DNA from: an uncultured Coriobacteriales bacterium
GTDB taxonomy: Bacteria > Actinomycetota > Coriobacteriia > Coriobacteriales > Eggerthellaceae
Direction of reading: 5' to 3'
DNA length: 20,243 bases
NCBI GenBank assembly: GCA_946892075.1
Contig: CAMPNZ010000025.1
Span: forward strand, 1 to 20,243
In this document: positions 14,444-20,243 of the stretch, in pieces
Layout of the letters: every line of letters begins with the position of its first letter
Numbering within the stretch: the first letter of the stretch is position 1
Program-made: the position numbers and the translations under genes
The notes under the pieces: generated by a model
Database searches by the model: none
What the model was told of the DNA's origin: nothing
The model's input: the letters and a program-made list of their open reading frames with translations, nothing else

Positions 14444-14644
14444 GAACAATATTGCGAAACGTAAAAAAAGCACGCGAGCGGCACATTTCCTGCTCAATGG
14501 CGTATTTCGTTTAGGTGCATTGTTCTTTTCTTCGCTTTTGCGCACAACATCAATGCTGCACGTTGCAAACGCGCGAAACACACGAAAGATGTGCAGAATA
14601 CAAGCTGCCTACACATAAACAGCCTGAACACGCTCCAAACGCAA

Positions 14645-14659
14645 GGCGCTACCTGCGCC
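14645..14659 (-). terminator. Possible terminator hairpin after serine acetyltransferase
   Basis: GGCGC-TACCT-GCGCC forms a short GC-rich hairpin two bases beyond the stop codon. The - strand tail TTGCGTTTGG is a weak T-tract, so efficiency is doubtful. Confidence 0.3.
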
Positions 14660-14661
14660 GC

Positions 14662-15564
14662 TTACGACGTTTTGGAGCGGTGCTGGTGAACGTTTACTTC
14701 CTGGCAGCGCACCGATACGCGCGAGCCAGCGGGCACCGACTCGGTAACAAAGGCGCTACCTGCGATAACACTCCCCTTGCCGATAACCGTTTCTCCGCCC
14801 AAAATAGACGCGTTCGAGTAAATGGTTACGTCATCTTCAATCGTTGGGTGACGCTTCACGCCGGCAAGCTTCTGACCGCCGCGCGTCGAAAGCGCGCCAA
14901 GGGTAACACCCTGGTAAATTTTTACGTGATTGCCAATAATGGTGGTTTCACCAATAACAACACCTGTTGCGTGATCGATAAAGAAATACTCTCCTACCTG
15001 GGCACCTGCGTTCAAGTCAACGCCCGTTTTCTGATGCGCATACTCGGTCATAATGCGCGGAATCAGTGGCACGTCAAGCACGTACAACTCGTGCGCAATG
15101 CGATACACCGAAATCGCAAAAAACCCAGGATACGAAAATATAATTTCCTCACGGCTTTGAGCTGCAGGATCGCCCTCAAACGCGGCATCGACATCTTTAA
15201 TGAGCAGCTCAAGCAACGAGGGAATTTTATTCAGAAACTGCTTCGTAATAGTGCGCGAACGCTGTTCAGCTTCCTCAAGCGATGTCTGCGGTGCATCACG
15301 AAACAGCAAAGCCTCGCGTACCTGGCGAAACAGTGCATCGCCCACAGCATCAAGCGTTGTTCCCACGAAGTATTCAAGATTCGAGTGGCTGGGCTTCTCG
15401 TCTTCAAAATAACGCGGAAACATGATTGTGCGAATGTCTTTGAGAATGCCAATGATGGTGTTTCTGTTTGGGAAACGCCTGTCTGGACTGGTAAAAAACA
15501 CGTCTGAATTGCCGTAAATGGAAAGCATCCGAGCAACGGTTCCTTCTAAATGTTCGCGTTTCAT
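14662..15564 (-). CDS. Serine O-acetyltransferase (EpsC/CysE type)
   Basis: 300 residues. It transfers acetyl from acetyl-CoA to serine, making O-acetylserine for cysteine synthesis in the cytoplasm. The N-terminal helical half (1-170) carries YPGFFAISVYRIAHELY, characteristic of the longer EpsC-type enzymes. The C-terminal half is a left-handed parallel beta-helix of hexapeptide repeats (GAQVGEYFFIDHATGVVIGE, IGNHVKIYQGVTLG). His198 in DHATG and Asp183 in TGVDLN match the catalytic pair of the family. AAAGGCGG precedes the ATG. No cysteine synthase gene is adjacent. The family is secure. Confidence 0.94.
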   Translation of the reverse strand: MKREHLEGTVARMLSIYGNSDVFFTSPDRRFPNRNTIIGILKDIRTIMFPRYFEDEKPSHSNLEYFVGTTLDAVGDALFRQVREALLFRDAPQTSLEEAEQRSRTITKQFLNKIPSLLELLIKDVDAAFEGDPAAQSREEIIFSYPGFFAISVYRIAHELYVLDVPLIPRIMTEYAHQKTGVDLNAGAQVGEYFFIDHATGVVIGETTIIGNHVKIYQGVTLGALSTRGGQKLAGVKRHPTIEDDVTIYSNASILGGETVIGKGSVIAGSAFVTESVPAGSRVSVRCQEVNVHQHRSKTS

Positions 15565-15689
15565 ATAGTTCCGCCTTTGGTTAAGTTGATATACGTGCAG
15601 GTATAGTAAGTATTCTATCGAACATGCGCCGCACGTGGAGAACGTGCTCGAGCGCGGGCGCGAGCTCTGCGCTCGCGTTGCAGCAGCAC

Positions 15690-15923
15690 TTATTCGTGTG
15701 CACTAGAAAGCGTATCGATGTAATTGATAATGTCTCCAATAGTTTTCAGGCCCTCTGGTTCGCCAAATTCAATGTTCAGTTTGTCCTCAATGTCGCAGAT
15801 CAGCTCTACCATATCAAGCGAATCAATGCCAAGCGACTCAAGCGTCGAGTTAACAGTTACGGTGTTCGGGTCGATGTCAAGATTATGAGCAAGTGTGTCT
15901 TTGATAAGCTCAAACGTGTCCAT
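15690..15923 (-). CDS. acpP: Acyl carrier protein
   Basis: 77 residues, the usual size. It carries growing acyl chains on a phosphopantetheine arm attached to Ser35 in GIDSLDMVEL. The protein is acidic and helical, as expected. The start at 15923 (MDTFELIKDTL) is set by AAAGGA seven bases upstream; the frame extends to 16016, but the added residues are unrelated to the family. No fatty-acid synthesis gene is adjacent, so it is either the housekeeping carrier standing apart or one that serves another pathway. A TATAAT box lies about 105 bases upstream. The 125 bases to the next gene contain GC-rich inverted repeats but no T-run. Confidence 0.92.
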   Translation of the reverse strand: MDTFELIKDTLAHNLDIDPNTVTVNSTLESLGIDSLDMVELICDIEDKLNIEFGEPEGLKTIGDIINYIDTLSSAHE

Positions 15924-16027
15924 GGTAATCCTTTCAATTTTCATGTAGAACGCACATGAACGCGCAGCGCCTGCACTTCGTAGGGAGTGTGCAAAGGCGC
16001 TACACGCAATTGTCAAAAGCTAAGAAA

Positions 16028-16033
16028 ATTATA
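16028..16033 (-). promoter_or_regulatory. Candidate acpP -10 element
   Basis: A perfect TATAAT lies on the - strand about 105 bases before acpP. No good -35 is visible at the right spacing, so it may depend on an activator or be only part of the signal. Confidence 0.4.
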
Positions 16034-16072
16034 AACGAAAGATTGCAAAAACGTGCGCTGAACGCAAAGATA

Positions 16073-16100
16073 AGGCGGACACCCTTTCGAGTGCCCGCCT
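16073..16100 (-). terminator. GC-rich hairpin, possible terminator
   Basis: AGGCGGACAC and GTGCCCGCCT can pair over ten positions with one mismatch. On the - strand it is followed by TATCTTTG. It lies 210 bases beyond the corA stop and just before the acpP -10 box, so it could end corA or a small RNA transcript. Confidence 0.4.
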
Positions 16101-16311
16101 CGTAAACCTAACGTATGCGCGTGCAAAGTGCACGTAATGAACGAACGCAAGCGAATATGAGATTCGTAGCGCGCAGGCAGCACTAAGGTTTTGCATGTTT
16201 AGTGCTTCGTTTCGCCTGCTTGTGATAATCCTTTAACGACTGCATGGTCGGCTTCTTTTTCAATGACAAAATTGTCAACCGACCACACTTATATAAATTT
16301 TGACATGGAAA

Positions 16312-17268
16312 CTAAATAAGGCGCTTGCGGCGCAGAAGCACAATAACAACCACGCAGAGCGCCGCCGTAATAATCATCGGCGGAATCCAGTCGGCTGCAA
16401 AAGGCAGCTTGTCCTCGGTGTTCATCCCATAAAAGCTAAACACAATCGTTGGTACCGAAAGCACCAGGGTAACAACCGTTAAGATACGCATAGACTGACT
16501 TACATTGTTGTTAATGATAGTGCCGAAGGTATCCATAGTACCTTCCAAAATGTTCGTATAAATGCTTGTCATCTCGATAGCCTGACGAATTTCGATAAAC
16601 ACGTCGTCAAGCAGGTCTTTATCGTCATCGTACAAGCGAATAATCTGGCGGTTTTTGATGCGCGTAAGCGTTGCTTCATCGGCTTTCAGCGATGTCGAAA
16701 AATACACGAGCGATTTCTGAAATCCGAGCATTTTAATAAGCTGCTCATCGCGCAAGGTTTCGCGCAGAATTTTTTCGTTAGCGTTAAATTGCCGGTCGAT
16801 GTTGCGCAAACATTGCAGATAGCGCTGCGAAACATGCAGCAAAATGCGCAGCAAAAAGCGTGTTTTCAAGTTCGTATTGATATTGCGCACGCGCCCCGAT
16901 AAAAACGCTTCAATGGTTTCATTGCGGCGCAAGCTCACCGTAACAATCACGTCTTTTTCGGGAATGAACAGCAACGATAACGGCTGCGTTTCATACTGCA
17001 CCGTCGATGGATCGTCGCTTTCCTGATCGTCCTCAACGCACGGGCAGTCAACGATAACAAGCGCCTGCTTTGTGTCGTCATCAAAGTCGGTATGCGAGCT
17101 TTCCTCTTCGTCAAACGCTGAACGCACGAACTCAGGCACAATCCCCAAGGTCTCTTGCAGCCACTGGCGCTCTGATTGGTCGGGCTTCACCACGCTAATC
17201 CAACAACCTGGTACCGGAGCAGGGATTTTCGTTGTCCCATCAGGGCCAGTTTTCATGCATTCAATCAT
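16312..17268 (-). CDS. corA: CorA-family magnesium/divalent cation channel
   Basis: 318 residues. CorA forms a homopentameric channel for magnesium in the cytoplasmic membrane. The large N-terminal cytoplasmic domain includes the acidic patch FDEEESSHTDFDDDT near residues 52-66 and a long helix region. The first membrane helix is followed by the selectivity motif YGMN at 280-283, then TEDKLP, and the second helix (about 297-311) leads into the basic tail LLRRKRLI. The ribosome site GAGGAGG before the ATG is near-perfect. A TATACT -10 lies on the - strand at 17307-17312, leaving a leader of about 32 bases, too short for a magnesium riboswitch. Confidence 0.95.
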   Translation of the reverse strand: MIECMKTGPDGTTKIPAPVPGCWISVVKPDQSERQWLQETLGIVPEFVRSAFDEEESSHTDFDDDTKQALVIVDCPCVEDDQESDDPSTVQYETQPLSLLFIPEKDVIVTVSLRRNETIEAFLSGRVRNINTNLKTRFLLRILLHVSQRYLQCLRNIDRQFNANEKILRETLRDEQLIKMLGFQKSLVYFSTSLKADEATLTRIKNRQIIRLYDDDKDLLDDVFIEIRQAIEMTSIYTNILEGTMDTFGTIINNNVSQSMRILTVVTLVLSVPTIVFSFYGMNTEDKLPFAADWIPPMIITAALCVVVIVLLRRKRLI

Positions 17269-17306
17269 ATGCCCTCCTCGCGCAAGCTCCGTACCATAAC
17301 TTGAAT

Positions 17307-17312
17307 AGTATA
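17307..17312 (-). promoter_or_regulatory. Candidate corA -10 element
   Basis: TATACT on the - strand, 39 bases before the corA start, with a strong ribosome site in between. The -35 region (AGATTG) is weak. Confidence 0.4.
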
Positions 17313-17456
17313 CCGCTTTGGTCGGTGCACAATCTTTACAATTCGGAAATTATTCGCTTATGAAAAAATTGCAGTTCGTGTGAATGCAAAGGTAAACGCC
17401 CCATCTTTCGATACAATACTGAAAGGGATATTTGGGAAGAGGCTCTAAAAATCGCT

Positions 17457-17554
17457 CGGGAACGTGGTTGGGCACGAACTCGGGAACGTGGTCGGGTGCG
17501 TGTTTGGGCACGGGTGCGGGAACGTGGTCGGCCGCGGCTTCAGAAACGTGTGCG
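17457..17554 (+). repeat. CGGGAACGTGG direct repeats upstream of the MATE gene
   Basis: CGGGAACGTGGTTG at 17457-17470, CGGGAACGTGGTCG at 17481-17494 and again at 17517-17530, and a degenerate CAGAAACGTGTGCG at 17541-17554. Spacings are 24, 36 and 24 bases, all multiples of 12. TTGGGCAC is repeated between them. Confidence 0.85.
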
Positions 17555-17747
17555 CAATTGCGAACGCGTTCTCAACAAGCTCGAACACGCATGCGAATCC
17601 AAACGCGTTACCAGCATTGCAAGGGGCATATCAGCGCCATTTGAAGCGCTGCGCCAACAACGTTGCAAGCGACACACGTTCGCACGTAAGAGCCACACAG
17701 ACACAAACAGCATGCGCATCGCTTGCGTTTATGCTGGTGAGGATACT

Positions 17748-19088
17748 ATGGAACACACATTAACTGAAGGTCGCGTTAGCACCGCGCTTTTGCGTTTTGC
17801 ATTGCCCCTGTTTGTGCTTAGTTTAGTACAGCTGCTGTACGCAACAGTCGATGCACTGTGTGCAGGCAGCCTTCTTGGCACCGACGCACTTGCCGCTATT
17901 GGCGCTGCAAGCTTTGTTGTCGTGCTTTGGATTAGCTTCTTTTCGGGGCTTGCGTTGGGCGCAAACGTAGCCATAGCCAGCTATTTTGGCGCGCGCAACC
18001 ACACAGGTATTTCGGCAAACATTCACACGTCGCTTATCGTTTCGCTTATCATAAGCGCCTGCATTGGGCTTGGTGGCAGTATCATGGCATTTCCCCTGAT
18101 GCAAAGCCAAAACGTTCCCGAAGAAATTTTGCAAAGCACGGTAACGTACGTTCAAATTTACTTTTTAAGCTTGCCGTTTTACGCGCTGTTCGACATGGGA
18201 GCAGGCATTATGCGAGGGCTTGGCAATTCAAAAATTCCGCTGTACATTCAAGGTATCGGAGGCGTGCTTAACGTTGTGCTCAATCTTACTTTTATATGCC
18301 TCCTGCACAGCGATGTCGAAGGTATCGCCTGGTCAACCTTAATTGCGCAAGGAATCGTGTGTGTGCTTATGCTGCTGTGCCTTACCCGTTTGCACGCCGA
18401 TTACGCGGTGCGCCTGCGCAAGCTGCGCATTGACGCGCACGAATGCAAACACATACTGTCTATTGGTCTGCCATCTGCGGTGCAAGGCGCGCTTATCACG
18501 TTTTCAAACGCGTTTATACAAAGTATCATTAACACGCTGGGCACGCACGAAATTGCGGCATTTACGGCGTATTTCAAGATTGAAATACTCTGCTACGGCC
18601 CGCTTATCGCCCTGAGCCCGGCGCTCAACGTGTTCACAGCGCAAAATTTGGGAGCGGCGCAGTATGCTCGCGTGAAACAGGGTTTGCTGGTAGCATGCGC
18701 GCTGGGCGGCGGCCTGTCAATTCTTTTCCCAGGTGCGCTGTATTTGTTCGCCGATACTGTTGTGGGTCTTTTCACACACGATGCGGACGTCATTGCCATC
18801 ACGGTAAGTATTATGCGCGCCGTATTTCCACTGTATTTTATTTACGCGTTTGTGGAAGTGTTCGTAGGAATTTGCCGCGGCGGCAAAAAAACGCTGTACG
18901 CGATGCTGGTTGTCTTAAGCTGTTTTGTGGGCGGACGCTGCGCGCTGTTGCTGTTCACGCCGTTAACAACGCTTGGGGCACCAGGCGTTGGATACGTGTT
19001 TCCGCTTACGTGGAGTGCGGTTCTTATTTTGATGCTTGCGTACTATTGCTTTGTTTTTCGAAAGCGCGTGCTTTGCGCGAATCGATAA
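17748..19088 (+). CDS. MATE-family multidrug efflux transporter
   Basis: 446 residues from ATG 17748, which has GAGG six bases upstream and gives a standard MATE length. MATE carriers export drugs or metabolites in exchange for sodium or protons across the cytoplasmic membrane. The N-terminus EGRVSTALLRFALPLFVLSL, then YATVDALCAGSLLGTDALAA, and the repeated pattern in the second half are typical of two six-helix bundles. GAGIMRGLGNSKIPLYIQGI (after the fifth or sixth helix) and VGICRGGKKTLYAML match conserved family loops. The upstream frame is open for 128 more codons without ATG, but a long Arg-rich extension would be abnormal. The last 65 bases overlap the ygbA-type gene on the opposite strand. 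Confidence 0.92.
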   Translation: MEHTLTEGRVSTALLRFALPLFVLSLVQLLYATVDALCAGSLLGTDALAAIGAASFVVVLWISFFSGLALGANVAIASYFGARNHTGISANIHTSLIVSLIISACIGLGGSIMAFPLMQSQNVPEEILQSTVTYVQIYFLSLPFYALFDMGAGIMRGLGNSKIPLYIQGIGGVLNVVLNLTFICLLHSDVEGIAWSTLIAQGIVCVLMLLCLTRLHADYAVRLRKLRIDAHECKHILSIGLPSAVQGALITFSNAFIQSIINTLGTHEIAAFTAYFKIEILCYGPLIALSPALNVFTAQNLGAAQYARVKQGLLVACALGGGLSILFPGALYLFADTVVGLFTHDADVIAITVSIMRAVFPLYFIYAFVEVFVGICRGGKKTLYAMLVVLSCFVGGRCALLLFTPLTTLGAPGVGYVFPLTWSAVLILMLAYYCFVFRKRVLCANR

Positions 19089-19485
19089 TATGTTCAAGAA
19101 CGCGACCAGGGTCAACGAGCATCATACGCGGCCCTGCATAGCGCATGACTTGGCGAATTTGTTCGCGTTTCGCAGGCGCATAGCAATGAATTTTGCATGA
19201 CGAACAAAAGGTTTTCGTGTCCATCACCCTGCACGCACGAATGCGCGCAGACGCATATTCAAGCAGCTCGCGGCACTCATCACACAACTGTCCCTTGGCA
19301 CTTTTATGCACGCCGTGACAATAGATGCCTATCATGCGCGACACGTTGCTTATTTCTTTGTCTTGCTTTTCGCGGCGCTCTTCAGGCGTAAGCGGCCGAT
19401 TATGCGCAACGCCATGCGCGTCAAGCGACGCCTGCGGCGCTGCGTTGCCATCCTTGTGTTTTACCTGTTCAACATGTTGAACCAT
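19024..19485 (-). CDS. ygbA: YgbA-type (nitrous-oxide-stimulated promoter family) protein
   Basis: 153 residues. YgbA proteins are linked to recovery from nitrosative stress in enteric bacteria, where the gene is under the NO-sensing repressor NsrR. Family features visible are MIGIYCHGVH at 51-60, LCDECRELLEYASARIRAC at 67-85, TFCSSCKIHCYAPAKREQIR at 92-111 and QVMRYAGPRMMLVDPGRV. Cys56, 68, 71, 85, 94, 97 and 101 are likely metal or redox ligands. The first 38 residues are a polar extension not usual in the family. AGGGG is spaced seven bases from the ATG. It lies 37 bases downstream of the ABC exporter gene on the same strand and overlaps the end of the MATE gene by 65 bases. Confidence 0.88.
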   Translation of the reverse strand: MVQHVEQVKHKDGNAAPQASLDAHGVAHNRPLTPEERREKQDKEISNVSRMIGIYCHGVHKSAKGQLCDECRELLEYASARIRACRVMDTKTFCSSCKIHCYAPAKREQIRQVMRYAGPRMMLVDPGRVLEHIIDSRKARAFEKQSNSTQASK

Positions 19486-19522
19486 ACCAATCCCCTCTCA
19501 GTGTGCTCCCCCACACGTGCGG

Positions 19523-20243
19523 CTACGACACCCGTCCACAATCAAGCGTGTAGTGTACATCGGCGCTGTTCATCGTTGATGCGCGGTGCGAAATTAGCAC
19601 CACGGTTCGCTTCCGCGCAAGCGAGCGCAAGCTGCTTAAAATAACAGCCTCGTTCAGCGAGTCTAAATTGCTTGTTGGCTCGTCAAGCAGCAAAAACGAA
19701 CTGTCGTGCAAAAAAGCGCGCGCAAGTCCCAAACGCTGGCGCTGACCACCTGACAGCGACGAGCCAAGCTCGCTTACTTGCGTTTCATAGCCTTGCGGCA
19801 AGCTCATAATAAAGTCGTGAAGCGAGGCGCGCTTGCATGCTTCTTGCACGTCTTCAAACGAAGCATCGCCGCGCGCGATAAGCACATTGTCTTTAATTGA
19901 GGTATGGAAAATGTACGTATCTTGCTCAACAAGCGCCTGACCTGCGCGTAAAGAGCGCGTTTCAATAGTATCGATAGGAACGTCAGAAAGCAAAATGCGG
20001 CCTTGCGACACATCCCAAAAACGCATCAGCAATCGGCACAAACTCGACTTGCCCGAGCCGCTTTTGCCTGCTATGCCAACAATTTTCCCGGCAGGAATTT
20101 CAAGCGACACATCGCGTAGCACGCACTCGTTTGTGCCCGGATACGAAAAACGAACCTGCTGCACCGACGCGCTTGTTGGACGCAACTTCACGCCCTGTTC
20201 CACGTCGCGCAAAGCGGGTTCGTTTTTCGTATCCGGGCACAAA
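19523..20243 (-). CDS. ABC exporter, C-terminal ATPase domain (partial at window edge)
   Basis: About 230 genuine residues are visible; the N-terminal membrane part lies beyond the right edge. This is the nucleotide-binding domain of an exporter-type (ABCB/CydCD-like) half-transporter. Motifs in order are the A-loop FSYPGTNE, Walker A GKSGSGKSS, Q-loop LVEQDTYIFH, signature LSGGQRQRLGLARAF, Walker B FLLLDEPTSNLD and H-loop VVLISHRAST. All catalytic residues are intact. The first nine or so codons lie in a 27-base exact reverse complement of an internal stretch and may be an artefact, so the reading before EPALRDVEQG should not be trusted. The ygbA-type gene follows after 37 bases and may be cotranscribed. 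The substrate is unknown. Confidence 0.9.
   Translation of the reverse strand, partial: LCPDTKNEPALRDVEQGVKLRPTSASVQQVRFSYPGTNECVLRDVSLEIPAGKIVGIAGKSGSGKSSLCRLLMRFWDVSQGRILLSDVPIDTIETRSLRAGQALVEQDTYIFHTSIKDNVLIARGDASFEDVQEACKRASLHDFIMSLPQGYETQVSELGSSLSGGQRQRLGLARAFLHDSSFLLLDEPTSNLDSLNEAVILSSLRSLARKRTVVLISHRASTMNSADVHYTLDCGRVS
20130..20243. repeat. 27-base perfect inverted repeat ending at the window edge
   Basis: Bases 20130-20156 and 20217-20243 are exact reverse complements of each other, separated by 60 bases. The right copy ends on the very last base of the window. The left copy encodes VRFSYPGTN of the ATPase, a conserved coding stretch, so the right copy is probably the derived one. 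Confidence 0.95.

Larger units (their letters stand above)
14323..14661. other. 339-base gap between serine acetyltransferase and the symporter
   Basis: No gene is supported. On the - strand it begins with a possible terminator hairpin at 14645-14659, has a run of seven T at about 14463-14469 without a clear stem before it, and ends with the symporter promoter and leader. A long + strand frame that crosses it (14515-15507) is the complement of the acetyltransferase gene. Confidence 0.5.
15924..16311. other. 388-base gap between corA and acpP holding three hairpins
   Basis: Read on the - strand from the corA stop: an inverted repeat GGTCGG...CCGACC (16246-16284) that encloses TTGACAATTTTGTCA; then GCAGGC plus AGCACTAA pairing with TTAGTGCT plus GCCTGC (16173-16219), with a seven-base bulge on one side only; then AGGCGGGCAC with GTGTCCGCCT (16073-16100, one mismatch). 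A consensus TATAAT follows at 16028-16033, then the acpP ribosome site. No protein gene is convincing. The first two hairpins could belong to a small RNA or to the 3' end of the corA message. Confidence 0.5.
17269..17747. other. 479-base gap between corA and the MATE gene: promoters, repeats, long open frame
   Basis: The corA side holds a TATACT element on the - strand at 17307-17312. On the + strand TACAAT at 17412-17417 is a possible -10 for the MATE transcript, followed by AAAGGG and a TTG at 17432 that could start a 70-residue frame rich in G-T-W. From 17364 the frame of the MATE gene itself is open for 128 codons with no stop and no ATG, and reads as an Arg-rich, partly helical sequence (for example ARERGWARTRERGRVRVW). 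Neither frame resembles a known protein. The repeats at 17457-17554 dominate the region. Confidence 0.45.

Noticed and set aside
14515..15507. Long + strand open frame of 330 codons
   Set aside because: It is the complement of the serine acetyltransferase gene. Its translation is basic and low-similarity, and it has no ribosome site.
16199..16288. Small - strand frames in the corA-acpP gap (29 residues from a GTG; a 20-residue basic frame from an ATG)
   Set aside because: No ribosome binding site is visible, both are very short, and they lie in the hairpin region, which explains the conserved-looking sequence better.
17269..17310. Magnesium riboswitch upstream of corA
   Set aside because: The distance from the likely -10 box to the start leaves only about 32 bases of leader, with no room for the structure.
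17496..17747. MATE protein starting at GTG 17496
   Set aside because: It would add 84 mostly basic residues before a normal MATE start that has its own ribosome site at 17748.

Overview
The window reads as a stretch of a bacterial chromosome of roughly balanced base composition, most likely an anaerobic actinobacterium of the class Coriobacteriia (Eggerthellaceae type). That placement is an inference from the gene content: a DmsA/DmsB/TorD respiratory module without a membrane anchor, a bacterial Elp3, a YgbA-type protein and an EpsC-type serine acetyltransferase. No rRNA, tRNA, CRISPR array, transposase or phage gene was found.

Layout. Bases 2-103 hold the end of a membrane protein on the + strand. 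Bases 4226-179 (- strand) are a three-gene molybdoenzyme operon: catalytic subunit, four-cluster ferredoxin subunit and TorD-like chaperone. A 412-base divergent gap leads to a LysR-type gene that stops after its DNA-binding domain. It is followed by a UPF0261 (Tm-1-like) gene and a phosphoenolpyruvate-hydrolase-like TIM-barrel gene, closed by a strong terminator at 7313-7347. A class I methyltransferase that resembles Trm9/ABH8 (- strand) and an Elp3 radical-SAM/GNAT gene (+ strand) start 36 bases apart and diverge. Elp3 runs tail to tail into a luxS-mtnN operon. Next come a YciI-like gene and queD, divergent from each other, then a sodium:alanine symporter, serine acetyltransferase, acyl carrier protein and CorA, all on the - strand. 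The right end holds a MATE efflux gene (+), a YgbA-type gene (-) and the 3' part of an ABC exporter (-).

The most interesting region is 7450-12654. Elp3 makes the carboxymethyl-type modification of wobble uridine 34, and the neighbouring methyltransferase looks like the enzyme that esterifies that product in eukaryotes. MtnN and LuxS, next door, remove and recycle the by-products of radical SAM and methyl-transfer chemistry (5'-deoxyadenosine and S-adenosylhomocysteine). QueD belongs to the pathway for the other wobble modification, queuosine. A bacterial mcm5U34 pathway packed with SAM by-product salvage is a testable hypothesis, not a proven fact.

A second theme is short degenerate tandem repeats. 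There are five 12-residue units inside the methyltransferase, a 27-base duplication inside the TorD chaperone, 15-base arrays just after the yciI-like and queD stop codons, and CGGGAACGTGG repeats spaced 24 and 36 bases apart upstream of the MATE gene. The last 27 bases of the window are an exact reverse complement of 20130-20156, which suggests a fold-back or assembly boundary at the right edge.
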